64,000 bases of DNA from Limimaricola sp. (GCF_016125575.1 NZ_WGLM01000002.1:434001-498000); one strand, 5' to 3'; numbered from the stretch's first letter, positions 32,912 through 41,926 are shown. Numbers and translations are program-made. The notes: generated from the sequence alone by a model not told the origin.

Positions 32912-34392
32912 GCGAGCTGACGAAACTGACGATCGCCGCCGCGCGCGACGGGCTGCGCAAGGGCGAGTTGAGCGCGGTCGAACTGACCGAAGCCTGCCTG
33001 TCGCAGATCGAGGCCGCCGATGCGTTGAACGCCTTCGTGCACAAGACGCCCGAGATCGCGCTGGAACAGGCGCGCGCCGCCGACGCGCGGCGCAGGGCCG
33101 AGGCCCCCGCGCTCAACGGAATTCCGCTGGGGATCAAGGACCTGTTCTGCACCAAGGGCGTGCCGAGCCAGGCTGCCAGCCGCATCCTCGAAGGGTTCCG
33201 CCCGGAATACGAATCGACCGTCACTAGCCAGCTTTTCGACGCGGGCGCGGTGATGCTGGGCAAGCTGAACATGGACGAGTTCGCGATGGGTTCGTCCAAC
33301 GAAACCTCGTGCTACGGCAATGCGGTCAATCCGTGGCGGCGCGGCAATGACGCCACCGCGCTGACGCCGGGCGGCTCGTCGGGCGGGTCTGCCGCGGCCG
33401 TGGCGGCGGACCTGTGCCTCGGCGCGACGGGCACCGATACCGGCGGGTCGATCCGGCAACCGGCGGCCTTTACCGGGATCGTGGGCATCAAGCCGACCTA
33501 TGGCCGCGTCAGTCGCTGGGGCATTGTCGCCTTCGCCTCGTCGCTGGACCAGGCAGGCCCGATGACCAAGGACGTGCGCGACGCGGCGATCCTGCTGGGC
33601 GCGATGGCGGGGCATGACCCCAAGGATTCGACCAGCGCAGACATTCCTGTTCCTGATTTCGAGGCGGCGCTGAGTGGCGACATTCGCGGCAAGGTCATCG
33701 GGATTCCGAAGGAATACCGGATGGAGGGGATGCCCGCGGAAATCGAGAAGTTGTGGTCCGAGGGGGCCGCGATGCTGCGCGACGCGGGCGCCGAGGTGCG
33801 CGACATCACCCTGCCGCACACCAAATACGCGTTGCCCGCCTATTACGTCATCGCGCCGGCCGAGGCGTCGTCGAACCTTGCCCGCTATGACGGGGTGCGC
33901 TTTGGCCACCGGGCCAAGCTCGCGCAGGGCGACGGCATCACCGAGATGTATGAAAAGACCCGCGCCGAGGGCTTTGGCCACGAGGTGCAGCGCCGCGTGA
34001 TGGTGGGCACCTACGTATTGTCGGCGGGGTTCTATGACGCCTATTACAACCGCGCGCGGAAGGTGCGCACGCTGATCAAACGCGATTTCGAGCAGGTCTT
34101 CGACGCCGGCATCGACGCGATCCTGACCCCTGCCACGCCTTCGGCGGCCTTCGGGCTGGGCGAAATGGCCAGCGCGGATCCTATCCAGATGTACCTTAAC
34201 GACGTGTTCACGGTGACGGTAAACCTCGCCGGGTTGCCGGGCATTTCGGTGCCAGCCGGGGTCGATGGCAAGGGGCTGCCGCTGGGTCTGCAACTGATCG
34301 GGCGGCCTTGGGCCGAGGGCGATCTGCTGAACACCGCCTATGCGCTGGAACGGGCGGCAGGTTTTGTGGCCAAACCGGCGCGGTGGTGGTAG
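32908..34392 (+). CDS. gatA: Asp/Glu-tRNA amidotransferase subunit A
   Basis: A 494-residue amidase-signature protein that releases ammonia from glutamine for transamidation. The Ser-cisSer-Lys triad is seen in [10 protein letters not shown] (Lys), [15 protein letters not shown] (cis-Ser) and [14 protein letters not shown] (nucleophile Ser). Length and ends are normal. It is translated with gatC (ATGA overlap). Confidence 0.95.
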   Translation: MSELTKLTIAAARDGLRKGELSAVELTEACLSQIEAADALNAFVHKTPEIALEQARAADARRRAEAPALNGIPLGIKDLFCTKGVPSQAASRILEGFRPEYESTVTSQLFDAGAVMLGKLNMDEFAMGSSNETSCYGNAVNPWRRGNDATALTPGGSSGGSAAAVAADLCLGATGTDTGGSIRQPAAFTGIVGIKPTYGRVSRWGIVAFASSLDQAGPMTKDVRDAAILLGAMAGHDPKDSTSADIPVPDFEAALSGDIRGKVIGIPKEYRMEGMPAEIEKLWSEGAAMLRDAGAEVRDITLPHTKYALPAYYVIAPAEASSNLARYDGVRFGHRAKLAQGDGITEMYEKTRAEGFGHEVQRRVMVGTYVLSAGFYDAYYNRARKVRTLIKRDFEQVFDAGIDAILTPATPSAAFGLGEMASADPIQMYLNDVFTVTVNLAGLPGISVPAGVDGKGLPLGLQLIGRPWAEGDLLNTAYALERAAGFVAKPARWW

Positions 34393-34429
34393 AAATACCA
34401 TCCAAACGGGCAAGAAGGCAGGAACAGCC

Positions 34430-35173
34430 GTGAAACAGGTTCTGATGATCGGCGCCGCGGCGCTGGGCCTTGCAGCATGTGCGCCGCAAGTTCCCGACAG
34501 CGGAGCCGGATTCCGCGAATATGGTCAGTTTCAGCCAGCACCGCCGGCCCCAGTTTCGTCGGCCCCTGCGGCGGCGACGGGCGCACCGCTTGCAGCACCC
34601 ATGAGCGCGGCAGCCACCACGCCGCCTGCACCGCAGGGCGGCATGCAGCCCGCCATCCCCTCGTCCGATCTGGCCGCGGCCGGCATCGGCGCGGCCAGTC
34701 CCGCCGCCGATCCCGCGACCGGGCGCACGGCGGGGGTCGATGCCACGCCGGGCAATGCCGCGCCGCCGCTGATGAACAACCCGGGCCTGTCTGACGAACA
34801 AAGCTTTCAGGCCGTCGCCTCGCGCGAGACGATCCAGTCCGACGCGGAGCGCCGTGCGGCGCAGGCCGCCGCCTACCAGGTGGTGCAGCCCGGCGCGGTG
34901 CCCGACCGGCCGCAGGATGCCGGGCCCAACATCGTGGCCTACGCCCTGGGAGCTCCCAACGTGAAGGGGCAGGCGTGGTATAGCCGTTTCATCTTCGCCT
35001 CGAAGGCGCGCGAGGCGCGCAACTGCGCGAAATACGTCTCCGACGATGCGGCGCAGCGGGCCTTCCTCTCGCGTGGCGGCCCCGATCGCGACCCGATGGG
35101 GCTTGATCCTGATGGCGACGGGTTTGCCTGCAATTGGGATCCAGCGCCGTTCAAGCAGGCGGCGGGGAACTGA
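34430..35173 (+). CDS. lipoprotein with C-terminal Excalibur-like motif
   Basis: A 247-residue protein with a lipoprotein signal (VLMIGAAALGLAACAP, lipobox LAAC). A long Ala/Pro-rich linker leads to a conserved C-terminal domain from about residue 150 (NIVAYALGAPNVKGQAWYSR). It ends in LDPDGDGFACNWDPAPF, which resembles the Excalibur calcium-binding motif DxDxDGxxCE. The start is GTG 34430 with CAGGAAC just upstream. It precedes and overlaps an amidase gene, so a cell wall role is plausible but unproven. Confidence 0.72.
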   Translation: MKQVLMIGAAALGLAACAPQVPDSGAGFREYGQFQPAPPAPVSSAPAAATGAPLAAPMSAAATTPPAPQGGMQPAIPSSDLAAAGIGAASPAADPATGRTAGVDATPGNAAPPLMNNPGLSDEQSFQAVASRETIQSDAERRAAQAAAYQVVQPGAVPDRPQDAGPNIVAYALGAPNVKGQAWYSRFIFASKAREARNCAKYVSDDAAQRAFLSRGGPDRDPMGLDPDGDGFACNWDPAPFKQAAGN

Positions 35174-35853
35174 CGGCCGCGCCGCTTTCCCCCAATTACG
35201 GACCGCGCCGAAACGGGGCGCGGCCTGACCTCGTGGTCCTTCACTACACGGCGATGACAAGTTGCGCGGCCGCGCGCGACACGCTCTGCAACCCGGCGAC
35301 CGAAGTCTCGGCCCATTACCTGCTTTCAGAGGCGGGCGAGGTGCTGGCGCTGGTGCCTGAGGAGATGCGCGCATGGCATGCCGGTGCGGGCCGCTGGGGT
35401 GCGGTCACAGATGTCAACTCCCGCTCGATCGGGATCGAGCTGGCCAATCCGGGCAACGTGCCCTTTGCCGCACCGCTGATGGACGCGCTGGAGACGGTGC
35501 TTGCCGGCGTGATGGCCCGCTGGGACGTGCCGCCGGAACGGGTGATCGCGCATTCCGACTGTGCGCCTGCCCGCAAGATCGACCCCGGCCCGCGCTTCGA
35601 CTGGGCGCGGCTGGCGCGGCAGGGGTTGGCGGTGATCAGCCGCGCCGCCCCCGTGCCGCCCGACCCCGCCCGCTTTGCCGCCGCGCTGACGGCAATCGGC
35701 TATGACTCCGACGTGGCCCCCGAAACGCGCCTTGCCGCGTTCCGTCTGCGCCACAATCCCGGCGCCACCGGGCCGCTGGACGCCACCGACATGGGCCGCG
35801 CGCTGGATCTTGCCGCGCGCTTTCCCGTTGACCGGGGCAGGGCGGGGGCGTAA
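35134..35853 (+). CDS. N-acetylmuramoyl-L-alanine amidase, AmpD-like
   Basis: An amidase_2 family zinc enzyme that cleaves N-acetylmuramoyl-L-alanine bonds of peptidoglycan or anhydro-muropeptides. Zinc ligands lie in VVLHYTAM (His), WHAGAG region and AHSDCAPARKIDPGP (His and Asp). A C-terminal peptidoglycan-binding-like helical segment follows. No ATG or GTG lies at the right place. The listed TTG start (35134) is inside the lipoprotein gene; a CTG at 35170 that overlaps its stop (CTGA) is equally possible. No signal peptide, so probably cytoplasmic. Confidence 0.83.
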   Translation: MGSSAVQAGGGELTAAPLSPNYGPRRNGARPDLVVLHYTAMTSCAAARDTLCNPATEVSAHYLLSEAGEVLALVPEEMRAWHAGAGRWGAVTDVNSRSIGIELANPGNVPFAAPLMDALETVLAGVMARWDVPPERVIAHSDCAPARKIDPGPRFDWARLARQGLAVISRAAPVPPDPARFAAALTAIGYDSDVAPETRLAAFRLRHNPGATGPLDATDMGRALDLAARFPVDRGRAGA

Positions 35854-35863
35854 CGCCATCTCC

Positions 35864-36265
35864 GCGCGGATGGCTGGATGATCGCGGGCCGGGAAACCGG
35901 TTCGAGGAAAGTCCGGACTCCATGAAGGCAAGGGTGCCGGGTAACGCCCGGCTGGGGTAACCCAAGGGAAAGCGCCACAGAGAACAGACCGCCCCGGCCT
36001 GCCGGGGTAAGGGTGAAACGGTGGGGCAAGAGCCCACCGCGGACGTGGCAACACGGACGGCACGGCAAGCCCCACCCGGAGCAATGCCAAATAGGGGCCT
36101 CGGGCCGGTGTGATCCTCGCAAGAGGATATCCCGGCAGGGACGCCTGACCCGAGAGGCCCGGGTTGGCAGCTTGAGGCGCGGCGGCAACGTCTGCGTCCA
36201 GAGGAATGGTCATCCAACGGGGGGCAACCCCCGGGGACAGAATCCGGCTTACAGGCCATCCGCGC
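35864..36265 (+). ncRNA. rnpB: RNase P RNA, bacterial type A
   Basis: The 402-nt catalytic RNA that matures tRNA 5' ends. Conserved core pieces are GAGGAAAGTCCGGACTCC near the 5' end, AGAACAGACC, and ACAGAATCCGGCTTACAG near the 3' end. The terminal helix P1 closes exactly: GCGCGGATGGC (35864-35874) pairs with GCCATCCGCGC (36255-36265). A T-rich stretch follows. It lies 10 nt after the amidase stop codon. Confidence 0.95.
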
Positions 36266-36369
36266 ATTTTCGCCCTGTCCTGCAAACGGGTGAGTTTTTT
36301 GCTGCCCCTCGGGCGCTGGCGGCGTTAGGCTCGGGCCATCCGTTCACCTGAGCCGGAAGGAATAGCGCA

Positions 36370-37080
36370 ATGAGTTTCATGAAACTGGTGGCCACCATGG
36401 CGGTGGGTTTTGCCGCGGCCAAGGGGCTTGATGCCTTCAACAAGGGCGGCGGAATGGCCGGGATGCAGGACCGGCTGAAGAATGCCGGTCAGCCGGGTGG
36501 TATGGCCGATCAGCTTGGCCAGATGGCCGAAAAGATGGGCATCCCCGGCGGTGCCGCGACGATGCGAAACCTTGCCCAGCAAATGGGCCAGACAGGGGCC
36601 GGTGCAGCAGCGGCCGGGCAAGCTGGTCTTGGCAACCTGATGGGCGCGGTCGCGGGACTGGCCGGTGGGGCCACGCAGGCGATGACCGGCATGGCAGGCG
36701 CGCTGCCCGGTACCGGCCCGGCGCTGGCGGCGGGCGAGGACACGGCGCGCCTGATGCTGCGTGCGATGATCATGGCCGCCAAGGCCGACGGCACCATCGA
36801 TGGCGACGAACGCGCGCGGATCATGGCCTATGCAGGCGATGCGACACCCGAGGAGCGGGCGTTCATCGAGGCGCAGATGGATGCCCCGATCGATGTTACG
36901 GCGCTGGCCGCCGACACGGCCGAGACGATGAAAGGGCAGGTCTATGCTGCCGCTGTGATGGCCATCAAGGTCGACAACCCCGCCGAATCCGACTTTCTGG
37001 CGGCGCTGGCCGAGGCGCTGGGCCTTGCGCCGGCAACCCGTGACAGCGTGCATTCCGCAATGGGCGGAGCTGGAGCCTGA
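36370..37080 (+). CDS. DUF533 / TerB-like protein
   Basis: A 236-residue protein with an N-terminal hydrophobic segment (LVATMAVGFAAAKGLDA), a long Gly/Met/Gln-rich middle, and a C-terminal TerB-like helical domain of the DUF533 family (RLMLRAMIMAAKADGTIDGDERARIMAYAG and QVYAAAVMAIKVDNPAESDFL). The two acidic motifs ADGxIDxDE and VDxxxE are the TerB hallmarks and may bind calcium. The function is unknown; TerB domains are tied to envelope and tellurite stress. Stands alone. Confidence 0.82.
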   Translation: MSFMKLVATMAVGFAAAKGLDAFNKGGGMAGMQDRLKNAGQPGGMADQLGQMAEKMGIPGGAATMRNLAQQMGQTGAGAAAAGQAGLGNLMGAVAGLAGGATQAMTGMAGALPGTGPALAAGEDTARLMLRAMIMAAKADGTIDGDERARIMAYAGDATPEERAFIEAQMDAPIDVTALAADTAETMKGQVYAAAVMAIKVDNPAESDFLAALAEALGLAPATRDSVHSAMGGAGA

Positions 37081-37181
37081 TTGCATCGGGAAACCTGCTT
37101 GACTCGCGGCATCCGGCCTGTAAAAGCCGGGTCTCATGATTTCGCGGGCGCCTTGGGCGGTCCGCTGCAAGGAGACCAGAC

Positions 37182-37349
37182 ATGGCGAAACCGACGACGA
37201 TCAAGATCCGTCTGAACTCGACCGCAGGGACCGGGCATTTCTACGTGACCAAGAAGAACGCCCGCACCATGACCGAGAAGATGGCGATCCGTAAATACGA
37301 CCCGGTTGTGCGCAAGCACGTTGAATACAAGGAAGGCAAGATCAAGTGA
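37182..37349 (+). CDS. rpmG: 50S ribosomal protein L33
   Basis: A 55-residue ribosomal protein, starting [20 protein letters not shown] and ending [10 protein letters not shown]. It is the cysteine-free form that does not bind zinc. AAGGAG lies 7 nt before the ATG and a strong terminator follows 27 nt after the stop, so it is a monocistronic transcript. Confidence 0.95.
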   Translation: MAKPTTIKIRLNSTAGTGHFYVTKKNARTMTEKMAIRKYDPVVRKHVEYKEGKIK

Positions 37350-37376
37350 TCATGCCCGCCGGGTTGACTGGAACAG

Positions 37377-37402
37377 GGCCGCGCCTCGGGCGCGGCCTTT
37401 TT
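37377..37402 (+). terminator. intrinsic terminator of rpmG
   Basis: Perfect 9-bp stem GGCCGCGCC (37377-37385), loop TCG, GGCGCGGCC (37389-37397), followed by five T residues. It also sits 11 nt before the start of the next gene, which must therefore have a separate or read-through transcript. Confidence 0.9.
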
Positions 37403-37413
37403 CTTTGGTGGTC

Positions 37414-37884
37414 ATGCTGATCCGTGTTGCCACACCTGAGGACCTTGGGCGGATCGACGCGCTTCTGTCCGCCAGCTATCCCCGCCTGCTGCGCCCTGAC
37501 TATCCGCCTTCGGTGCTGGTGATGGCTTTGCCGCTGATCAGCCGCGCCAATCCGGCGTTGGTATCCAGCGGCACCTATTACGTGGCCGAGGAGGCGGGGG
37601 CGATCCTTGGTGCCGGCGGATGGACACCACGGCGCGGGGGGCAGGCCGAGGTGCGCCATCTTGTCACCGACTGGCGCCATCAACGCCAAGGGCTTGGCCG
37701 GGCGATCTTGTCCCACGCGCTGGAGGCCGCACGCGATGTGGGCATGACCACCGCACACGCCGCCGCAACCCGCACCGCCGTGCCCTTTTACGCCGCGATG
37801 GGATTCACCCGGCTGGCCGATATCGTCGTGCCGCTGGCCCCCGGCATTGGGTTTCCGGCGGTTTCGATGCGCCGCGCGCTATAG
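37414..37884 (+). CDS. GNAT-family acetyltransferase
   Basis: A 156-residue GNAT enzyme that would transfer acetyl from acetyl-CoA. The pyrophosphate-binding loop is RHQRQGLGRAIL, preceded by the strand AEVRHLVTDW and followed by TRTAVPFYAAMGF. The substrate is unknown. ATG 37414 is the start that gives a normal N-terminus (LIRVATPEDLGRID). It lies right after the rpmG terminator. Confidence 0.83.
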   Translation: MLIRVATPEDLGRIDALLSASYPRLLRPDYPPSVLVMALPLISRANPALVSSGTYYVAEEAGAILGAGGWTPRRGGQAEVRHLVTDWRHQRQGLGRAILSHALEAARDVGMTTAHAAATRTAVPFYAAMGFTRLADIVVPLAPGIGFPAVSMRRAL

Positions 37885-37894
37885 GCGTCCGGTT

Positions 37895-38434
37895 TCACCA
37901 AATATCGGGCTTGTTCAGTGCGGGAACGCCGCGTGAGGGCCCGTTCAGGGCGGGCATGGGCGCATCGGTCAGGCTTTGTCCGATCCACCCGTGCGGCATG
38001 CCAAGCGGCATGGGCGCGCGGGCCTGTTCTTCGGTGATCGGCCGGAAACCGACCTTCCGGTAATAGTTGGGATCGCCATAGGTGAGGGCGACCTCGACAC
38101 CTTCGGCCCGCAGCGCATCGAGGGCATGGGTCAGCAGGGCCTGTCCGACGCCCTGGCGCTGAAATGGCGTTGCCACTGCCATCGGCGACAGCAGGAAGAC
38201 GACACGGGTGTCCTGCGGGTACACAAGGCGGCTGAAGATCGCCGCGGCGATGACAGCGCCCTCATCCTCGGCGCAAAAGACGCGGATGTCGTCATGAGGC
38301 GTATCGGCCAGCAGATCGCGCGCCAATGTGCCGACCAGTTGGCCCTCCGCCTCGCCGTCAGAGGCGGTGAAGGTTGCCGTGACCAGATCGACGATCGCCT
38401 GTTCGCGCGCGGCGTGGCCTGTGGTGATTTTCAT
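37895..38434 (-). CDS. GNAT-family acetyltransferase
   Basis: A 179-residue GNAT protein of the YhbS-like type. The acetyl-CoA loop is PFQRQGVGQALL after LLSPMAVAT, and the segment LTYGDPNYYRKVGFRPI is typical of this subgroup. Substrate unknown. ATG 38434 gives the family start KITTGHAAREQAIVDLV. It is convergent with the other acetyltransferase gene 10 nt away; the two are not close paralogues. Confidence 0.83.
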   Translation of the reverse strand: MKITTGHAAREQAIVDLVTATFTASDGEAEGQLVGTLARDLLADTPHDDIRVFCAEDEGAVIAAAIFSRLVYPQDTRVVFLLSPMAVATPFQRQGVGQALLTHALDALRAEGVEVALTYGDPNYYRKVGFRPITEEQARAPMPLGMPHGWIGQSLTDAPMPALNGPSRGVPALNKPDIW

Positions 38435-38550
38435 GGGTATCCCCGATTTTCGAATTGGCACAGGGCGCTTGCTGCGGGTTTTGCAGCGGCCCCGCTTTGG
38501 AAGGGCCCGCGGTGCCGGGTGGATTGGCGGCATCGGGCTGGCAGCCGCCA

Positions 38551-38582
38551 AAACGCAAAAGGGCCGGTGTTTCCACCGGCCC
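38551..38582 (-). terminator. intrinsic terminator of the BI-1 gene
   Basis: On the minus strand the stem GGGCCGGTG / CACCGGCCC (38561-38582) with a GAAA tetraloop is followed by TTTTGCGTTT. It lies 24 nt after the BI-1 stop codon. Confidence 0.88.
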
Positions 38583-38605
38583 CTGTCTTTTCGTCTGTCC
38601 TTGCC

Positions 38606-39382
38606 TCAGCGGCGATCGCCGAAGAGTTGCAGCAGGAACATGAACATGTTGATGAAGTCGAGATAGAGGCTAAGCGCCCCCATGATCGCCGACTTGCCCA
38701 ACCATTCCTGGTTCCCGGCCTGCACCTGCTGAAGGTAGATCGTCTTGATCTTCTGCGTGTCGTAGGCGGTCAGGCCCGCGAAGAGCAGCACGCCGATCAC
38801 CGAAATCGCGAACATCACCGCAGACGATTGCAGGAAGATGTTGACGATCGAGGCCACGATCAGGCCGATCACGCCCATGATCAGGAAGGTGCCCATGGCG
38901 CTGAGATCACGCTTGGTCGTGTAGCCGTACAGCGACAGGCCCGCGAACATGACCGCCGTGATCAGGAACACCTGCACGATCGAAAAGCTGGTGTAGATCA
39001 GGAAGATCGAGCTCAGCGAGGCACCCATCGCCAGCGCGAAGGCGTAGAAATACAGCTGCGCCGCGGCGGCCGACATGCGGTTGATTACCGCGCCGAAGGC
39101 AAAGACCATGCCAAGCGGAAGCAGCATCACCAGCCATTTCAGCGGCGACGTGTAAAGCGCCACGCCGAACCCGGTCAGGTATTCGCCGGGCGCAACCTGC
39201 GCCACGGCCCCCGTCGGATCGCTTGTCACAGCAAGACCGGCGATTGCCCAGGCCGCCAGCGCGGTAATGACCATGCCCACGGACATGGTGCCGTAGACTT
39301 TGTTCATGTGGGCGCGCAGCCCTTCGTCGATCTGGGCCGTGCGGATCCCGCCCGCCGTTCGGATCGTTTGGTACTCAGCCAT
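38606..39382 (-). CDS. Bax inhibitor-1/YccA family membrane protein
   Basis: A 258-residue protein with seven predicted membrane helices of the TMBIM/BI-1 family. The C-terminal family motif is seen in LTAYDTQKIKTIYLQQ and ALSLYLDFINMFMFLLQLFG; the aspartates in these helices form the pH-sensitive pair in characterised calcium-leak homologues. In bacteria the role is uncertain (membrane quality control or ion leak). ATG 39382 has GGAGG 6 nt upstream and gives the standard AEYQTIRTAGG start. Confidence 0.9.
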   Translation of the reverse strand: MAEYQTIRTAGGIRTAQIDEGLRAHMNKVYGTMSVGMVITALAAWAIAGLAVTSDPTGAVAQVAPGEYLTGFGVALYTSPLKWLVMLLPLGMVFAFGAVINRMSAAAAQLYFYAFALAMGASLSSIFLIYTSFSIVQVFLITAVMFAGLSLYGYTTKRDLSAMGTFLIMGVIGLIVASIVNIFLQSSAVMFAISVIGVLLFAGLTAYDTQKIKTIYLQQVQAGNQEWLGKSAIMGALSLYLDFINMFMFLLQLFGDRR

Positions 39383-39542
39383 CGAGACCTCCAATGTTAA
39401 CCCTTGGACCCCGCGCCTGCGCGCGAAGAACCTTGTGGAGGATATTGGCAGGTTGCCGCGGCAATTCAAGAACCCCGCGTCAGAGGGGCGTTGAAATCCG
39501 ATCAAATCTGTCGGATTATCGACTGCCAATCTGCCGTCGCGC

Positions 39543-39758
39543 TTAGCGCAGCCAATGGGCCGGAACGTCCCAGACCGGGCGTGCAGCTTCGGCTGCGGCC
39601 TGACGCGGGCTGAGCCCGATATCGTTCAGACGGGCGTCATCCAGTTCGCGCAGGGCGCGGCGTTGGCGGGCGACAGCCGGCATGGCCGTCAGCCAACCTA
39701 ACAGGGCAAGGCCGGGACGGGCGGCGGGGAACATTGCGATCTGATCGAACGTGCGCAT
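39543..39758 (-). CDS. DUF1127 family small protein
   Basis: A 71-residue protein ending in the Arg-rich DUF1127 motif (RQRRALRELDDARLNDIGLSPRQAAAEAAR). Small DUF1127 proteins in related bacteria bind RNA or modulate phosphate and growth-phase physiology. The start at 39758 has AAAGGA upstream. It diverges from a LysR regulator gene with a shared control region. Confidence 0.85.
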   Translation of the reverse strand: MRTFDQIAMFPAARPGLALLGWLTAMPAVARQRRALRELDDARLNDIGLSPRQAAAEAARPVWDVPAHWLR

Positions 39759-39832
39759 GGCATCATTCCTTTCTTGATGAATTGGCGCTGAAGTATCAGG
39801 ATGGGTGATATATAGCAGTGTCGCTTGCATAA

Positions 39833-39852
39833 CTGAAATGAATGTTTTTCAG
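39833..39852. promoter_or_regulatory. candidate operator between DUF1127 and LysR genes
   Basis: CTGAAA (39833-39838) and TTTCAG (39847-39852) form a perfect dyad with an 8-nt spacer, 22 nt before the LysR ATG at 39875. A divergent, LysR-adjacent dyad is the usual place for autoregulation and control of the neighbour. Confidence 0.4.
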
Positions 39853-39874
39853 TCAAACCATCGTGGATCGTGAT

Positions 39875-40741
39875 ATGAACCGGAACCTCGACCTCACCGC
39901 CCTGCGCTCATTCGTCGCGGTCGCCGACACCGGTGGGGTGACCCGAGCCGCGGCACTGATGCATCTGACACAATCGGCCGTCTCGATGCAGATCAAACGG
40001 CTGGAAGAAATGCTTGGGCTGACCTTGCTGGAGCGCGCCGCGCGATCGGTGCGGCTGACGCAAGCGGGCGAGCAATTGCTGGGCCATGCCCGCCGCCTGT
40101 TGGCCGCCAATGACGAGATCTTCAGCCGGCTCACTGCACAGGAGTTCGAGGGCGAGGTTCGTCTTGGCGTGCCGACCGATGTGGTTCACCCGGTGATCCC
40201 CAAGGTGCTGCGGCAGCTGGCCATCGACTATCCGCGCGTGCGGGTGCAACTGGTGTCGTCCTTCACCCATCCGCTGAAGGCGCAGTTCGCGCGGGGCGAG
40301 CTGGATGCCACGTTAACCACCGAAGATGACGTGGACGAGGGTGGCGAGACATTGACGACGATCCCGCTGATCTGGGTTGGTGCGCAGGGCGGGCAGGCCT
40401 GGAAGCAGCGCCCGCTAAGGCTGGCCTACGAAGATTTCTGCATTTTCCGGCAGGGCGTGCAGCGTCGCCTCGATGCGGCCGGAATCCCGTGGGAAATGGC
40501 GGTGCAGACCAATTCCAGCCGCACCGTCGAGGCCACGGTCAGCGCCGATCTGGCAGTGCACACGATGCTGGAGGGCACCGAGCCGCGCCAGTTCGAGCGG
40601 ATCGCGCATGGCGGTGCTCTGCCAGAGTTGCGGCAGGTCGCCGTCAACCTTTATGTCCACGATCGCGGCGACGGGCCAGTGGTGCACGACATGGCCCAGA
40701 TGATCCGCGAAGGGTATCGTGAACTGAGCCTCAGGGGGTGA
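39875..40741 (+). CDS. LysR-family transcriptional regulator
   Basis: A 288-residue LysR regulator. The N-terminal winged HTH is LRSFVAVADTGGVTRAAALM followed by HLTQSAVSMQIKRLEEMLG. The effector domain begins at EGEVRLGVPTDVVHPVIPK. It diverges from the DUF1127 gene and likely controls it. ATG 39875 is preferred because the family start is near NLDLTALRSF; an in-frame ATG at 39842 would place the dyad inside the coding region. Its end overlaps the convergent oxidoreductase gene by 11 nt. Confidence 0.88.
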   Translation: MNRNLDLTALRSFVAVADTGGVTRAAALMHLTQSAVSMQIKRLEEMLGLTLLERAARSVRLTQAGEQLLGHARRLLAANDEIFSRLTAQEFEGEVRLGVPTDVVHPVIPKVLRQLAIDYPRVRVQLVSSFTHPLKAQFARGELDATLTTEDDVDEGGETLTTIPLIWVGAQGGQAWKQRPLRLAYEDFCIFRQGVQRRLDAAGIPWEMAVQTNSSRTVEATVSADLAVHTMLEGTEPRQFERIAHGGALPELRQVAVNLYVHDRGDGPVVHDMAQMIREGYRELSLRG

Positions 40742-41687
40742 CGACGACCTTTCCGGTGGCCTTGCGACTGCGCATCAGGTCCATCGCCTCGCCCGCGCGG
40801 ACCAGCGGCAGGACATGGCTGACATGCGGGCGAAGCTTGCCCGCGCGATACCACTCGATCAACTGGTCGAGGCTTTGGCTTAACGCTTGCGGCGCGAACT
40901 TGAGGTAGCCACCCCAATAGAATCCCATCACAGTGATGTTCTTGACCAGAAGGATATTGGCGGGGACGGGCGGCACCTCGCCGCTGGCAAAGCCGATGAC
41001 CAGCACTCTCGCCTCGCGGTTGCAGGCGCCAAGTGCGGCAGTGAAGGCCGCCCCACCCACCGGATCATAAACCACATCGGCGCCGCCCAGCGCGCGAACT
41101 TCGGCCTTCAGGTCGGTGCTCGCGTCGATCAGGTGATCGGCCCCGGCTTTTTCCGCGACGGCCAGTTTGTCGGCGCCACGTGCCACCGCGATCACGCGCG
41201 CACCCAGCCGTTTGCCCACTTCGACGGCCGTCAGGCCCACGCCACCTGCCGCGCCCAACACCAGCAATGTCTCGCCCGGTTGCAGCCGCGCGCGGCGCGT
41301 CAGCGCAAGATGGGAGGTGCCATAGGCGACCTGAAACCCGGCCGCGACCGTGTCTGGCATTTCGCGCGGCACCGGACGGCACAGGGCGGCGGGAAAGAGG
41401 CCGTGTTCGGCCATGCCGCCACTGCCGCCAAAGACCGCAACACGAGTGCCCAGTGCCGGACCGGTCACGCCGGGCCCATGCGCGGTGACGGTGCCGCAGA
41501 CCTCCATCCCCAATGTGAAAGGGGGCGGCGGGGTTTCCTGATAGCGGCCCTCGGCCATCAGCAGATCGGCAAAGTTCAATCCGCACGCGCCGATTCGAAG
41601 CCGCACCTCTCCGGGGCCGGGTTCGGGCACCGTCACCTCGGCCAATTCCGGCGGACGATCGAATCCGGTCACGCGGAAGGCTTGCAT
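40731..41687 (-). CDS. NADPH:quinone oxidoreductase family protein
   Basis: A 318-residue zinc-independent medium-chain dehydrogenase of the quinone oxidoreductase type. The catalytic domain begins QAFRVTGFDRPPELAEV; the NADPH-binding Rossmann motif is VLGAAGGVGLTAVEVGKRLG. No zinc-binding cysteine cluster is seen. It likely reduces quinones or enones. ATG 41687 has GGGGAG 3-4 nt upstream. Confidence 0.88.
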   Translation of the reverse strand: MQAFRVTGFDRPPELAEVTVPEPGPGEVRLRIGACGLNFADLLMAEGRYQETPPPPFTLGMEVCGTVTAHGPGVTGPALGTRVAVFGGSGGMAEHGLFPAALCRPVPREMPDTVAAGFQVAYGTSHLALTRRARLQPGETLLVLGAAGGVGLTAVEVGKRLGARVIAVARGADKLAVAEKAGADHLIDASTDLKAEVRALGGADVVYDPVGGAAFTAALGACNREARVLVIGFASGEVPPVPANILLVKNITVMGFYWGGYLKFAPQALSQSLDQLIEWYRAGKLRPHVSHVLPLVRAGEAMDLMRSRKATGKVVVTP

Positions 41688-41851
41688 GAGCTCCCCTTTC
41701 TTCCATCTTTTGAGCGGTCTTACCGACTCTAGGCCATGTTTTGCCCATGTGCACATCCTAAAGAACCTGCCGATCGGCCAACTTCGGCCGGAACCGACCT
41801 GTCCAAAAAGTCAGGTAGCTTTTTGCAACCGACGCGTGTCTTGTTCGGTAG

Positions 41852-41880
41852 CCTTCGCGCTTGGGTTCCGTGCGCGAAGG
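41852..41880 (+). promoter_or_regulatory. 9-bp inverted repeat upstream of the Xre regulator gene
   Basis: CCTTCGCGC (41852-41860) and GCGCGAAGG (41872-41880) form a perfect dyad with an 11-nt spacer, 46 nt before the ATG at 41927. It may be an operator or a 5' leader stem-loop. Confidence 0.45.
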
Positions 41881-41926
41881 GAGGGCGACCGGCCCAAGCG
41901 GTCAGGGTGAGATAAGGAAGAATGAC

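Noticed and set aside
31783-34413. 876-codon minus-strand frame
   Set aside because: Antisense to gatC, gatA and the ceramidase-like gene, which have clear motifs; low-complexity composition.
35636-36259. Long minus-strand frame across the RNase P RNA gene
   Set aside because: It is antisense to rnpB. Similar products are known false proteins arising from RNase P RNA genes.
41805-41824. AAAAAG/CTTTTT inverted repeat as a terminator
   Set aside because: A 6-bp A/T stem with no GC support, far from any gene end on either strand; too weak to call.
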